A stretch of DNA of 8,998 nucleotides from assembly GCA_947036475.1 (NCBI GenBank), contig CAMQRG010000071.1, forward strand, positions 1 to 8,998, in the 5' to 3' direction. Shown here piece by piece: positions 1-5,932 of this stretch. Positions within the stretch are counted from its first letter, which is position 1; the number at the start of each line of letters is the position of its first letter. The position numbers and the translations under genes were made by a program. A model generated the notes under the pieces. The model did no database searches and had not been told where the DNA came from. It saw nothing but the letters and a program-made list of their open reading frames with translations. The stretch is from an uncultured Clostridia bacterium. GTDB lineage: Bacteria > Bacillota > Clostridia > Lachnospirales > Anaerotignaceae.

Positions 1-1133
1 TTCAGCCAGTTCGCGATAACGATTTTCTGTACTTCAGACGTGCCTTCGTAGATTTCAGTAATCTTCGCGTCACGCATCATTCTCTCAATCGGGTAATCTC
101 TTGTGTAGCCGTAGCCGCCGAACAGCTGTACGCATCTTCTTGTGATATCGCTTGCGGAAGAACCAGCGAAATATTTCGCCATAGCCGCCAGATGGCTGTA
201 AGGCCGTCCCGCGTCCTTCTCGCATGCTGCTTCATAAACCAGCAGCTTTACAGCTTCTGCCTTTGTCGCAAGGTCAGCCAGCTCAAACTGCGTGTTCTGC
301 ATCTGGCCGATTTTCTTGCCAAACTGCTTTCTTTCCATAACATACTTCACACATTCTTCAATTGCGCCTTCTGCAATGCCCAGAGCCTGAGAAGCTACGC
401 CGATACGGCCGTTGTCCAGTGTTGCCATTGCAATTTTGAAGCCCTGGCCTTCCTTGCCCAGCATGTTTTCCTTCGGAATGCGGCAGTTCTCGAAAATCAG
501 TTCGCATGTAGCCGAGCCGCGGATACCCATTTTTCTCTCCTTTTTACCAATGGAGAAACCGGGCGTGCCTTTTTCCACAATGAATGCGGAAATGCCCTTT
601 GTGCCCTTGCTCTTGTCTGTCATTGCAATGACAACATAGGTGTCAGCATAACCAGCGTTTGTAATGAATACTTTTGTGCCGTTCAGAACGTATTCATCGC
701 CGTCCAGCTTCGCTGTCGTCTGCTGCATGGATGCGTCCGTACCGGCACTGGGCTCTGTCAGGCCGAATGCGCCCAGCTTTTCGCCCTTTGCCAGCGGAAC
801 AAGGTATTTTTCCTTCTGTTCCTCTGTACCGAAATAGTAAATAGGGCCGGCGCAGAGAGATGTGTGCGCGGAAACAACGATTGCTGTTGTCGCACAAACC
901 TTGCCCAGCTCCTCAACTGCCATTGCGTAGGTCAGATAGTCGCCGCCTGCGCCGCCGTATTTTTTGGGGAAGGGGATTCCCAAAAAGCCGAAACGCGCCA
1001 GCTTTTCCACTGTTTCCACAGGGAAGCGTTCTTCTTCATCCAGCTCCTCCGCCAGAGGCTTTACTTCTGTTTCTGCAAACTTTCTGTAAAGCTCTCTCAG
1101 CAGTACCTGCTCCTTTGAATATCCAAATTCCAT
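1..1133 (-). CDS. bcd: Acyl-CoA dehydrogenase, probably butyryl-CoA dehydrogenase (3' end cut by window edge)
   Basis: FAD-dependent cytoplasmic enzyme that oxidises short-chain acyl-CoA or, with an electron-transferring flavoprotein, reduces crotonyl-CoA to butyryl-CoA in anaerobes. 377 codons are visible from the ATG at 1131-1133 and the reading frame is open to the window edge. Family members are about 380 residues, so only a few codons and the stop are missing. Visible signatures are GAFGLTEPSAGTD (residues 121-133, the acyl-CoA dehydrogenase FAD/substrate signature), VQLFGGYGYTRDYPIER (335-351) and IYEGTSEVQ (361-369), where Glu363 sits at the position of the catalytic base of short-chain acyl-CoA dehydrogenases. 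A strong GAAGGAGG ribosome binding site lies at 1143-1150, 9 nt before the start. The assignment to the butyryl type rests on overall resemblance to clostridial Bcd; another short-chain substrate is possible. Partner genes (etfBA, crt, hbd), if present, would lie outside the window. It follows thpR after a 192-bp hairpin-rich gap, so it may have its own promoter. Confidence 0.9.
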   Translation of the reverse strand, partial: MEFGYSKEQVLLRELYRKFAETEVKPLAEELDEEERFPVETVEKLARFGFLGIPFPKKYGGAGGDYLTYAMAVEELGKVCATTAIVVSAHTSLCAGPIYYFGTEEQKEKYLVPLAKGEKLGAFGLTEPSAGTDASMQQTTAKLDGDEYVLNGTKVFITNAGYADTYVVIAMTDKSKGTKGISAFIVEKGTPGFSIGKKERKMGIRGSATCELIFENCRIPKENMLGKEGQGFKIAMATLDNGRIGVASQALGIAEGAIEECVKYVMERKQFGKKIGQMQNTQFELADLATKAEAVKLLVYEAACEKDAGRPYSHLAAMAKYFAGSSASDITRRCVQLFGGYGYTRDYPIERMMRDAKITEIYEGTSEVQKIVIANWL

Positions 1134-1164
1134 AAACCTGTTCCTCCTTCAAAAACTTTTTTAA

Positions 1165-1194
1165 ATATTAAAACCTTGAGGGCTCTGCCCTCAA
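1165..1194 (-). promoter_or_regulatory. Possible promoter for the acyl-CoA dehydrogenase gene
   Basis: On the minus strand, TTGAGG (1189-1194) and TAATAT (1165-1170) are separated by 18 bp, in the only AT-rich stretch just before the gene. The -35 candidate is one arm of a perfect 8-bp hairpin, which makes it less certain. It would give a leader of roughly 25 nt carrying the strong ribosome binding site. Alternatively the gene is read through from thpR. Confidence 0.35.
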
Positions 1195-1302
1195 ACTCCC
1201 GCAAGGGGGTTACCCCCTTGACCCTGTTTATCACCGCGTATCCACGCGGCGACAGGTAAACCAGAGGATAACGTCCTTTACAGGAGGCAGGGACGCTCGT
1301 CC
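1176..1302. repeat. Hairpin-array spacer element 1
   Basis: This non-coding spacer holds a run of short perfect inverted repeats. TTGAGGGC/GCCCTCAA with a TCT loop spans 1176-1194. CAAGGGGG/CCCCCTTG with a TTA loop spans 1202-1220. CCGCGT/ACGCGG with a 4-nt loop spans 1234-1249 and is nested in CCTGT/ACAGG (1223-1256). GGACG/CGTCC spans 1291-1302. The 9-mer AAACCAGAG occurs twice, at 1258-1266 and 1308-1316. None of the stems is followed by a convincing T-run in either direction, so simple termination does not explain it. Such G/C-run hairpins are commonly seen as dispersed intergenic repeats in bacterial genomes. Whether this one is repeated elsewhere, acts in RNA, or protects mRNA ends cannot be told here. 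Confidence 0.75.
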
Positions 1303-1325
1303 AGTGCAAACCAGAGCCCTCAGGA

Positions 1326-1877
1326 TTATCTTTTCCCGCTCAGTTCCTGCCGGAACAGCGGTTCATACACCAGTTTCGGCCCTTTGCGAACGCTCTCCAT
1401 CAGGGAAATCCGCCTGACTTCAACTGCCATCGGCTGCACCACAACCGCTTTCTGCACATCTGCAAAGCTCCTCTGCGGCTCCACCTCTCGCCCCAGCGTA
1501 ATATGCGGGCTCAGTCCTTTTTTCTCCCGCGCAAAGCCCTGTTGTTCCAACGCTTTTTCCAACGTAGAAAACAGCCTTTGCAGCGGCTGGCTTTTCTCCA
1601 GCCCTGCCCAGAGTATCCCTCTGTTACCGCGTGGGAAAAACCCAAGCTGTCCCAGCGTCAGTCGAAACGGTCTGTTCCGCAGCGCCGCCTCATACATCGC
1701 GTCCTGCAAATATTCCAAATCGCTTTCCCCGACCTCGCCCAAAAAATGCAGCGTCAAATGCAGGTTATCCGCAGGCGTAAAATTCCCCCTGCGGCAACGC
1801 CCCTGCACCTCTGTCTGCACCGCAGCCAGATAGTCCCGCACGTCCTGCTCCAGTTCGATTGCAATAAACGTCCGCAT
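1326..1877 (-). CDS. thpR: RNA 2',3'-cyclic phosphodiesterase (2H phosphoesterase family)
   Basis: Predicted cytoplasmic enzyme that opens 2',3'-cyclic phosphate ends of RNA; the family was first known as a 2'-5' RNA ligase (LigT). The protein is 183 residues, the usual family length, and has the two hallmark H-x-T motifs: HLTL at residues 40-43 within NLHLTLHFLG, and HITL at 125-128 within LSPHITLGR. The N-terminus MRTFIAIEL is typical. The ATG at 1875-1877 overlaps the transketolase stop by one base (TGATG on the coding strand), so it is probably translationally coupled to tkt and belongs to the tal-tkt transcript. There is no separate promoter or ribosome binding site between them beyond what lies inside the tkt end. 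It ends at 1326, just before the hairpin-rich spacer. The family call is firm; the natural RNA substrate is unknown. Confidence 0.93.
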   Translation of the reverse strand: MRTFIAIELEQDVRDYLAAVQTEVQGRCRRGNFTPADNLHLTLHFLGEVGESDLEYLQDAMYEAALRNRPFRLTLGQLGFFPRGNRGILWAGLEKSQPLQRLFSTLEKALEQQGFAREKKGLSPHITLGREVEPQRSFADVQKAVVVQPMAVEVRRISLMESVRKGPKLVYEPLFRQELSGKR

Positions 1878-3859
1878 CAGCGTTTCACCAGGGCCAGAGC
1901 CTTTTCTGCAACATGTTCCGCTGTAAAACCAAATTCCCTGAACAGCGCGCCAGCCGGAGCAGAAGCCCCGAAGCCGTTCATGCAGATAATATCGCCGTCC
2001 ATACCGACATATTTATGCCAGCCGAAATCCGCAGCCGCCTCAACCGCCAGCCTTGCGCGGACATTTTTCGGCATTACGCTCTCTTTATATGCCGCGTCCT
2101 GTTCCTCAAACAGCTCCCAGCAGGGCATACTGATTACGCGCGCCTTTACGCCTTTTTCCGCCAGCGCATCATACGCCTTATAAATCAGTTCCGTTTCGGA
2201 GCCGCTTGCCATCAGCAGAATATCCGGCGTACCCTCGCAGTCACGCAGGATATACGCACCTTTCAGCGCGCCTTTGCCTGTGCCTTCCAACGCAGGCAGG
2301 TTCTGTCGGGACAAAATCAGCCCCGTCGGCGTGCTTTCGCTTGTCAACGCGGTATACCAGCCAGCCGCCGTTTCTCTTGTGTCACAGGGACGGAATACCC
2401 TGTAATTCGGCAGACTGCGCAGCATTGCCAGCTGCTCGATGGGCTGGTGGGTCGGACCGTCCTCGCCCACGCCGATGCTGTCATGCGTCAGGATACTGAT
2501 AACAGGCAGTCCCATCAAAGCCTGCATACGCAGACCTGCTTTCATATAATCTGCAAATACAAAGAATCCCGCAATATACGGCCGCACGCCGCCATGCACC
2601 GCCATGCCGTTTGCCATTGCTGTCATGGCAAATTCGCGGATACCGAAATGCAGGTTGGAACCGGCAGGGTCTTCCTTGCTATAATATGTCCGTTCCTTCA
2701 TTACGGATTTATTGGAGGGCGCAAGGTCAGCAGAGCCGCCAAACAGATTCGGTACAGCCTTTGCCGCTTTCTGCAATACCTTTTCGGAAGTCGCGCGCGT
2801 CGCAATATTTCCTTCGTCCTTCCAGAATTCCTCATCATTCAGCAATGCTGCCGCAGGGTTTCCATGGTACCAGAGGTCGTACTCTTTCGCAAGTTCAGGA
2901 TATTTCCCGCTATACGCCTCAAACAGCGCGTTCCATTCCGCCTCTGCCTTTTCGCCCGCCGCAATGACCTCCGCCATATGTGCCTTTACCTCATCGGGCA
3001 CAAAGAACGCATCTGTATGCTCCCAGCCAAGGTTTTGTTTTGCCAGCCTGATTTCTTCCTCGCCCAGAGGCTCGCCATGCGCGGACGCCTTGCCCTGCTT
3101 GTTGGGCGCGCCGTAGCCAATCTGTGTGTCAATCTGAATCAGGGAAGGCCTGTCTGTTTTCTTAGCCGCCGCAATCGCTGCCGCAATCGCGTCAGGGTCG
3201 TTGCCGTCTGTAACCTCTGCAACGTCCCAGCCATAAGCCTCAAAACGTTTCATCACGTCTTCTGTAAACGCAACGTCAGTGCTGCCCTCAATGGTGATAT
3301 GGTTGCAGTCATAAAGCAGAATCAGCTTGGAAAGCCCCATTGTTCCCGCAAGAGACGCCGCTTCAGACGCAACGCCTTCCTGTAAACAACCATCGCCGCA
3401 AAGCACATATGTGTAGTGGTCTACCACTTTATGCTCCGGCGTATTGAATTTCGCCGCAAGATGGCTTTCCGCCAAAGCCATGCCGACCGCGTTGGCAATC
3501 CCCTGCCCCAAAGGACCCGTTGTTGTTTCGATGCCTGCCGTATGCTTATATTCAGGGTGGCCCGGCGTCAGGGATTTATGCTGGCGGAAATTCTGCAAAT
3601 CCTCAATTTTCAGGCCATATCCAAATACATGCAGCAGAGAATACAACAGCGCAGAACCATGCCCCGCAGAAAGTACAAATCTGTCCCTGTTATCCCAGTT
3701 CGGATTTTTCGGATTTGCTTTCATTTCCTTCGCCCAAAGCGCATAAGCCGCCGGAGCCGCGCCAAGCGGCAGGCCGGGGTGCCCGCTGTTTGCTTTCTGG
3801 ATTGCCTCCGCAGAAAGGAAACGAAGGGTATTGATGGTAAGCATATCAATTTTATTCAT
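1877..3859 (-). CDS. tkt: Transketolase
   Basis: Thiamine-diphosphate enzyme that moves two-carbon ketol units between sugar phosphates (xylulose-5-P to ribose-5-P or erythrose-4-P) in the non-oxidative pentose phosphate pathway. The 660 residues match full-length bacterial transketolases. The N-terminal TPP-binding domain shows SGHPGLPLG (residues 25-33, His27), SAGHGSALLY (64-73, His67), TTGPLGQG (113-120) and the TPP/metal motif GDGCLQEG with Asn186, plus His261. The middle pyrimidine-binding domain contains FGIREFAM, with the Glu that activates TPP, and the signature HDSIGVGEDGPTHQPIEQ. A C-terminal transketolase domain follows. A GGAGG ribosome binding site (3867-3871) lies 7 nt before the ATG. 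It starts 20 bp after the transaldolase stop, so the two are an operon, and its stop overlaps the thpR start by one base. Nothing looks truncated or unusual. Confidence 0.98.
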   Translation of the reverse strand: MNKIDMLTINTLRFLSAEAIQKANSGHPGLPLGAAPAAYALWAKEMKANPKNPNWDNRDRFVLSAGHGSALLYSLLHVFGYGLKIEDLQNFRQHKSLTPGHPEYKHTAGIETTTGPLGQGIANAVGMALAESHLAAKFNTPEHKVVDHYTYVLCGDGCLQEGVASEAASLAGTMGLSKLILLYDCNHITIEGSTDVAFTEDVMKRFEAYGWDVAEVTDGNDPDAIAAAIAAAKKTDRPSLIQIDTQIGYGAPNKQGKASAHGEPLGEEEIRLAKQNLGWEHTDAFFVPDEVKAHMAEVIAAGEKAEAEWNALFEAYSGKYPELAKEYDLWYHGNPAAALLNDEEFWKDEGNIATRATSEKVLQKAAKAVPNLFGGSADLAPSNKSVMKERTYYSKEDPAGSNLHFGIREFAMTAMANGMAVHGGVRPYIAGFFVFADYMKAGLRMQALMGLPVISILTHDSIGVGEDGPTHQPIEQLAMLRSLPNYRVFRPCDTRETAAGWYTALTSESTPTGLILSRQNLPALEGTGKGALKGAYILRDCEGTPDILLMASGSETELIYKAYDALAEKGVKARVISMPCWELFEEQDAAYKESVMPKNVRARLAVEAAADFGWHKYVGMDGDIICMNGFGASAPAGALFREFGFTAEHVAEKALALVKR

Positions 3860-3879
3860 GTTTTTACCTCCGGAATGGT

Positions 3880-4527
3880 TTACTTCTTGGGTACGCTTTC
3901 CCAGTCTTTCAGGAATTTCTCAATGCCGATATCTGTCAGCGGATGTTTTGCCATCTGAATCAGCACATTGTAAGGAATCGTTGCAATATCGCAGCCCGCC
4001 CTTGCCGCGTCAATCACATGCAGGGGATTGCGGATAGAAGCCGCGATAATTTCCGTTTCAATGCCATGAATACCAAAAATATCCACAATTTCCTCAATCA
4101 GATTCATGCCGACAGAACCAACATCGTCCACCCTGCCAAGGAAGGGGCTGACATATGTTGCGCCCGCGCGCGCCGCCATCAGGGCCTGTGTCGCGGAGAA
4201 AATCAGCGTCACATTCGTGCGGATGCCCTCTGCGGAAAGAATCTTAACTGCTTTCAGTCCTTCCAGTGTCATAGGGATTTTGATAACGATATTTTTGTGA
4301 ATCTTCACCAGTTCTCTGGCTTCTTTCACCATGCCTTCATGTTCCAGGCTGATAACCTCCGCACTGATCGGCCCGTCCACGATGGTGGTAATCTCCTTCA
4401 CCACTTCTTCAAAGTCTCTGCCTTCCTTTGCGATGAGAGAAGGGTTCGTCGTAACCCCGCAGATCACGCCAAGGTCATTTGCCTCGCGGATCTGGTCAAC
4501 ATTTGCTGTGTCAATAAACATTTTCAT
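3880..4527 (-). CDS. tal: Transaldolase (short MipB/TalC type)
   Basis: Class I aldolase-type enzyme that transfers a dihydroxyacetone unit from sedoheptulose-7-P to glyceraldehyde-3-P in the pentose phosphate pathway. At 215 residues it belongs to the short transaldolase / fructose-6-phosphate aldolase subfamily, which forms a TIM barrel. Visible features are MFIDTANV at the N-terminus, GVTTNPSLIAKEG (residues 24-36), VIKIPMT (81-87) with the Schiff-base Lys83, TLIFSATQAL (107-116) and ATYVSPFLGRVDD (123-135). Glu57 (in ISAEVIS) and Phe129 stand where E. coli FSA has Gln59 and Tyr131, which favours true transaldolase over fructose-6-P aldolase. AAGGAG (4536-4541) lies 8 nt before the ATG at 4525-4527; the alternative Met3 is less well placed. 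It is the first gene of the tal-tkt-thpR unit, behind a clear promoter and a leader of about 125 nt. Confidence 0.96.
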   Translation of the reverse strand: MKMFIDTANVDQIREANDLGVICGVTTNPSLIAKEGRDFEEVVKEITTIVDGPISAEVISLEHEGMVKEARELVKIHKNIVIKIPMTLEGLKAVKILSAEGIRTNVTLIFSATQALMAARAGATYVSPFLGRVDDVGSVGMNLIEEIVDIFGIHGIETEIIAASIRNPLHVIDAARAGCDIATIPYNVLIQMAKHPLTDIGIEKFLKDWESVPKK

Positions 4528-4648
4528 AGTGCTTTCTCCTTCTTTCCTCTATACTTCTGTCCGGTTGCCTGTCCCGCGCGGAAACCCCTGCGGAATGAAG
4601 CCGCGCCGCCGGAAACGCTGGTTAAAAACGTCTCCCCGCCGTTGTACT

Positions 4649-4680
4649 CCCCTGCCTTTTATTTTAAGCCAAAGCAGGGG
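4649..4680. promoter_or_regulatory. Inverted repeat flanking the tal -10 element (operator-like)
   Basis: CCCCTGC (4649-4655) and GCAGGGG (4674-4680) form an inverted repeat bracketing the -10 box, one arm in the spacer and one near the predicted start site. With one bulge the arms extend by three A/T pairs. A further direct copy of CCCCTGC lies at 4585-4591 in the leader. The placement would let a bound protein block the promoter; the factor is unknown. Confidence 0.4.
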
Positions 4681-4689
4681 TAAAAGCAA
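4661..4689 (-). promoter_or_regulatory. Sigma-A type promoter of the tal-tkt-thpR operon
   Basis: On the minus strand, TTGCTT (4684-4689) and TAAAAT (4661-4666) are separated by exactly 17 bp. Transcription would start near 4653, giving a leader of about 125 nt before the transaldolase ATG. No riboswitch class is recognised in that GC-rich leader. Confidence 0.7.
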
Positions 4690-4714
4690 TGCCTTTCTGA
4701 TTTTTTTGTACCGC

Positions 4715-4752
4715 AAAAGGAACGGCGTTCGCGCTTTTTCCCCGTTCCTTTT
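4715..4752 (-). terminator. Stem-loop terminator after the hypothetical gene
   Basis: AAAAGGAACGG (4715-4725) pairs perfectly with CCGTTCCTTTT (4742-4752) around a 16-nt loop. On the minus strand it begins 12 nt after the stop codon of the preceding gene and ends in TTTT. In the plus direction it also leads into a T-rich run, but no plus-strand gene is nearby. It separates the hypothetical gene from the tal promoter. Confidence 0.7.
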
Positions 4753-4763
4753 TCCTTTTTTCC

Positions 4764-5114
4764 TTATTCCATCGTCAGCCGTCCGTTCTTCAAAAGCTCC
4801 ATACCCCCGCCTTTCGGCAGTCTTCCCTCAAGCCCGTCTTTCGTCACATCGCACTGTTCCGCAAGGTAAGTATATTTCACGCCGTCGTTATCCGTAATTT
4901 TGAAAATAACAGAAATCGTCTGCCCCTCTTTCAGTTCAAATTTTTCCGTCTGTTCTGCCTGAAAATTCCAGTTCCTTCCTCCAAGATATTCCTTTTTTGT
5001 CTGCATCGTCTGGACTGTGTTCCCATCTACCTGTATTTCCGCGGTTCCTTCCCCAAACTCCAGACCTTTTGCTTCTTTTGCGGACACATCTATTGAGATT
5101 TGCCCCTCATACAC
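4764..5114 (-). CDS. Hypothetical protein, C-terminal strand-rich domain (downstream of frameshift)
   Basis: 116 residues from a GTG at 5112-5114, but with no convincing ribosome binding site there, so independent translation is doubtful. The frame stays open about 50 bp further upstream. The sequence alternates hydrophobic and polar residues (ISIDVSA, TAEIQVDG, KFELKEGQTISVIFKITD, VKYTYLAEQ), as in a small beta-sandwich. It resembles in length and pattern the extracytoplasmic domain encoded upstream, suggesting two tandem modules in the intact protein. It ends in TAA at 4764-4766, 12 nt before the terminator stem. Confidence 0.45.
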   Translation of the reverse strand: MYEGQISIDVSAKEAKGLEFGEGTAEIQVDGNTVQTMQTKKEYLGGRNWNFQAEQTEKFELKEGQTISVIFKITDNDGVKYTYLAEQCDVTKDGLEGRLPKGGGMELLKNGRLTME

Positions 5115-5734
5115 CAGCCAGTCCTTTTCGGCATAAGGCTGTAACTTCTCAACCCGCCGGAAAACTCAGGGACAAGCCCATAATCCATCTGCGCATTGAC
5201 TATGCCAAAATTCTGCACTTTTTCCGCGCCGTCACTTTTCCAGACAGCCGAAACATACGCAGTTTCGCAGAACGGCAGTTCCGCCTCCGCATGAAGCCGC
5301 CTGCCCTCCCCAAACGCGGCAGGTACGGCAACCGGCTCTCCGGAATCGCAGGAAACAAAGAATGTTACTTCCATGCCTTCGTGGTATTCCTTCGGCGTTC
5401 CCGTCAATTCCAGCAGGAAAGTCTGTGCTTTCCTGTCCACTTCCGTAATAAACAGCCTCCGGTCTGAAAACAAATTTTCGCTTTCCTGCGTTATTTTTCC
5501 AGGAACTGCCGCAATTTCGCGATTGACATCGTTCCAGAGGGCATCAATATCGTGCGTGATGCTCTCTTCGGCGCGCTCTATTTTCATTCCAAGATTCCAG
5601 TTTGTCAGCCCGCCGCGCGAAAGTATCAAAGCAGCAAGCACCATAAAACAGGTATAAAATTCTATGCGCGTTACCATGCCGCCTGTTTTGCGGAAATCCT
5701 CCCGCTCCTGTTCCTTTCTCTCATTCTCGTCCAT
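5090..5734 (-). CDS. Hypothetical single-pass membrane protein, N-terminal part (upstream of frameshift)
   Basis: Frame of 214 residues, of which about 191 belong to the intact protein and the last 23 are frameshifted. A short, strongly charged cytoplasmic head rich in Glu, Lys and Arg (residues 1-17) is followed by one hydrophobic segment (about 24-38, IEFYTCFMVLAALIL). After that comes a stretch with helical, possibly coiled character (about 48-77), then a strand-rich domain of about 90 residues (from ITEVDRKAQTF to the junction). The topology suggests a type II-like anchor with most of the protein outside the membrane. A TTG at 5774-5776 would lengthen the frame by 14 residues but lacks a good ribosome binding site. 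If the frameshift is real in the cell, this truncated form could still be made. No function is proposed. Confidence 0.55.
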   Translation of the reverse strand: MDENERKEQEREDFRKTGGMVTRIEFYTCFMVLAALILSRGGLTNWNLGMKIERAEESITHDIDALWNDVNREIAAVPGKITQESENLFSDRRLFITEVDRKAQTFLLELTGTPKEYHEGMEVTFFVSCDSGEPVAVPAAFGEGRRLHAEAELPFCETAYVSAVWKSDGAEKVQNFGIVNAQMDYGLVPEFSGGLRSYSLMPKRTGWCMRGKSQ

Positions 5735-5816
5735 CTCGTTCTCCCCTTTCTGAAAATCAAACTCAGACTTCCACAATCCCTTTTAACCCTGAACTTTATT
5801 GCCACATTTTTACATA

Positions 5817-5922
5817 GCGGAGCATCTCCGCATAAATCCATTTCTGCGCAAAGCTATGCTTTGCGCCAATCAGGCCGAAGGCATGATGCCCTCGCAGGGG
5901 GTCTGGGGGACAAAGTCCCCCA
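5817..5922. repeat. Hairpin-array spacer element 2
   Basis: Between thrC and the hypothetical gene lies a run of perfect short inverted repeats. GCGGAG/CTCCGC with a CAT loop spans 5817-5831. GCGCAAAGC/GCTTTGCGC with a TAT loop spans 5846-5866. GGCA/TGCC spans 5880-5890. TGGGGGAC/GTCCCCCA with an AAA loop spans 5904-5922. The last begins about 10 nt after the thrC stop and may help end or stabilise that transcript, but no T-run follows any stem on the minus strand. The design (3-nt loops, G/C-run stems, consecutive) matches the spacer at 1176-1302, although the sequences differ. Confidence 0.75.
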
Positions 5923-5932
5923 AATCCTTTCC

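Larger units (their letters stand above)
4764..5734 (-). pseudogene. Membrane-anchored protein gene split by a single-base frameshift
   Basis: Two overlapping reading frames look like one interrupted gene. The first runs from the ATG at 5732-5734 (AGGGGAG at 5741-5747, 6 nt upstream) and ends at 5090 in a tail (SGGLRSYSLMPKRTGW...) that does not resemble its earlier part. The second frame is open upstream of its GTG at 5112-5114 to a TGA at 5166-5168, and that extra stretch reads sensibly (RRVEKLQPYAEKDWLVYEG). The total of 971 nt is one base short of 324 codons, so restoring one base near 5151-5165 gives a continuous protein of 323 residues. There is no canonical slippery site at the junction, so a real mutation or a sequencing error is likelier than programmed frameshifting. 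I do not recognise the family. It lies between thrC and a terminator, probably alone in its transcript. Confidence 0.7.

Noticed and set aside
192..1118. 308-codon plus-strand frame opposite the acyl-CoA dehydrogenase
   Set aside because: Antisense shadow of a gene with clear family motifs; very Cys and Phe rich, and no ribosome binding site was found.
1097..1309. 70-codon minus-strand frame across the spacer before the acyl-CoA dehydrogenase
   Set aside because: It runs through the hairpin array and into the start of the dehydrogenase gene in another frame, with no ribosome binding site; its sequence simply reads through the repeats.
1913..3385. Long plus-strand open frame opposite transketolase
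   Set aside because: It is the antisense shadow of a full-length, motif-complete transketolase, and its composition (Cys, His and Arg rich) is typical of antisense frames.
4528..4653. Riboswitch or attenuator in the tal leader
   Set aside because: The leader is long and GC rich, but I see no known aptamer signature and no terminator/antiterminator pair.
5151..5168. Programmed -1 frameshift in the hypothetical gene
   Set aside because: The second frame is in the -1 phase, but the junction lacks a canonical X-XXY-YYZ slippery heptamer, so a plain indel is the simpler reading.
5904..5922. Intrinsic terminator of thrC
   Set aside because: The stem is perfect and well placed, but no T-run follows it on the minus strand, so I list it only as part of the hairpin array.
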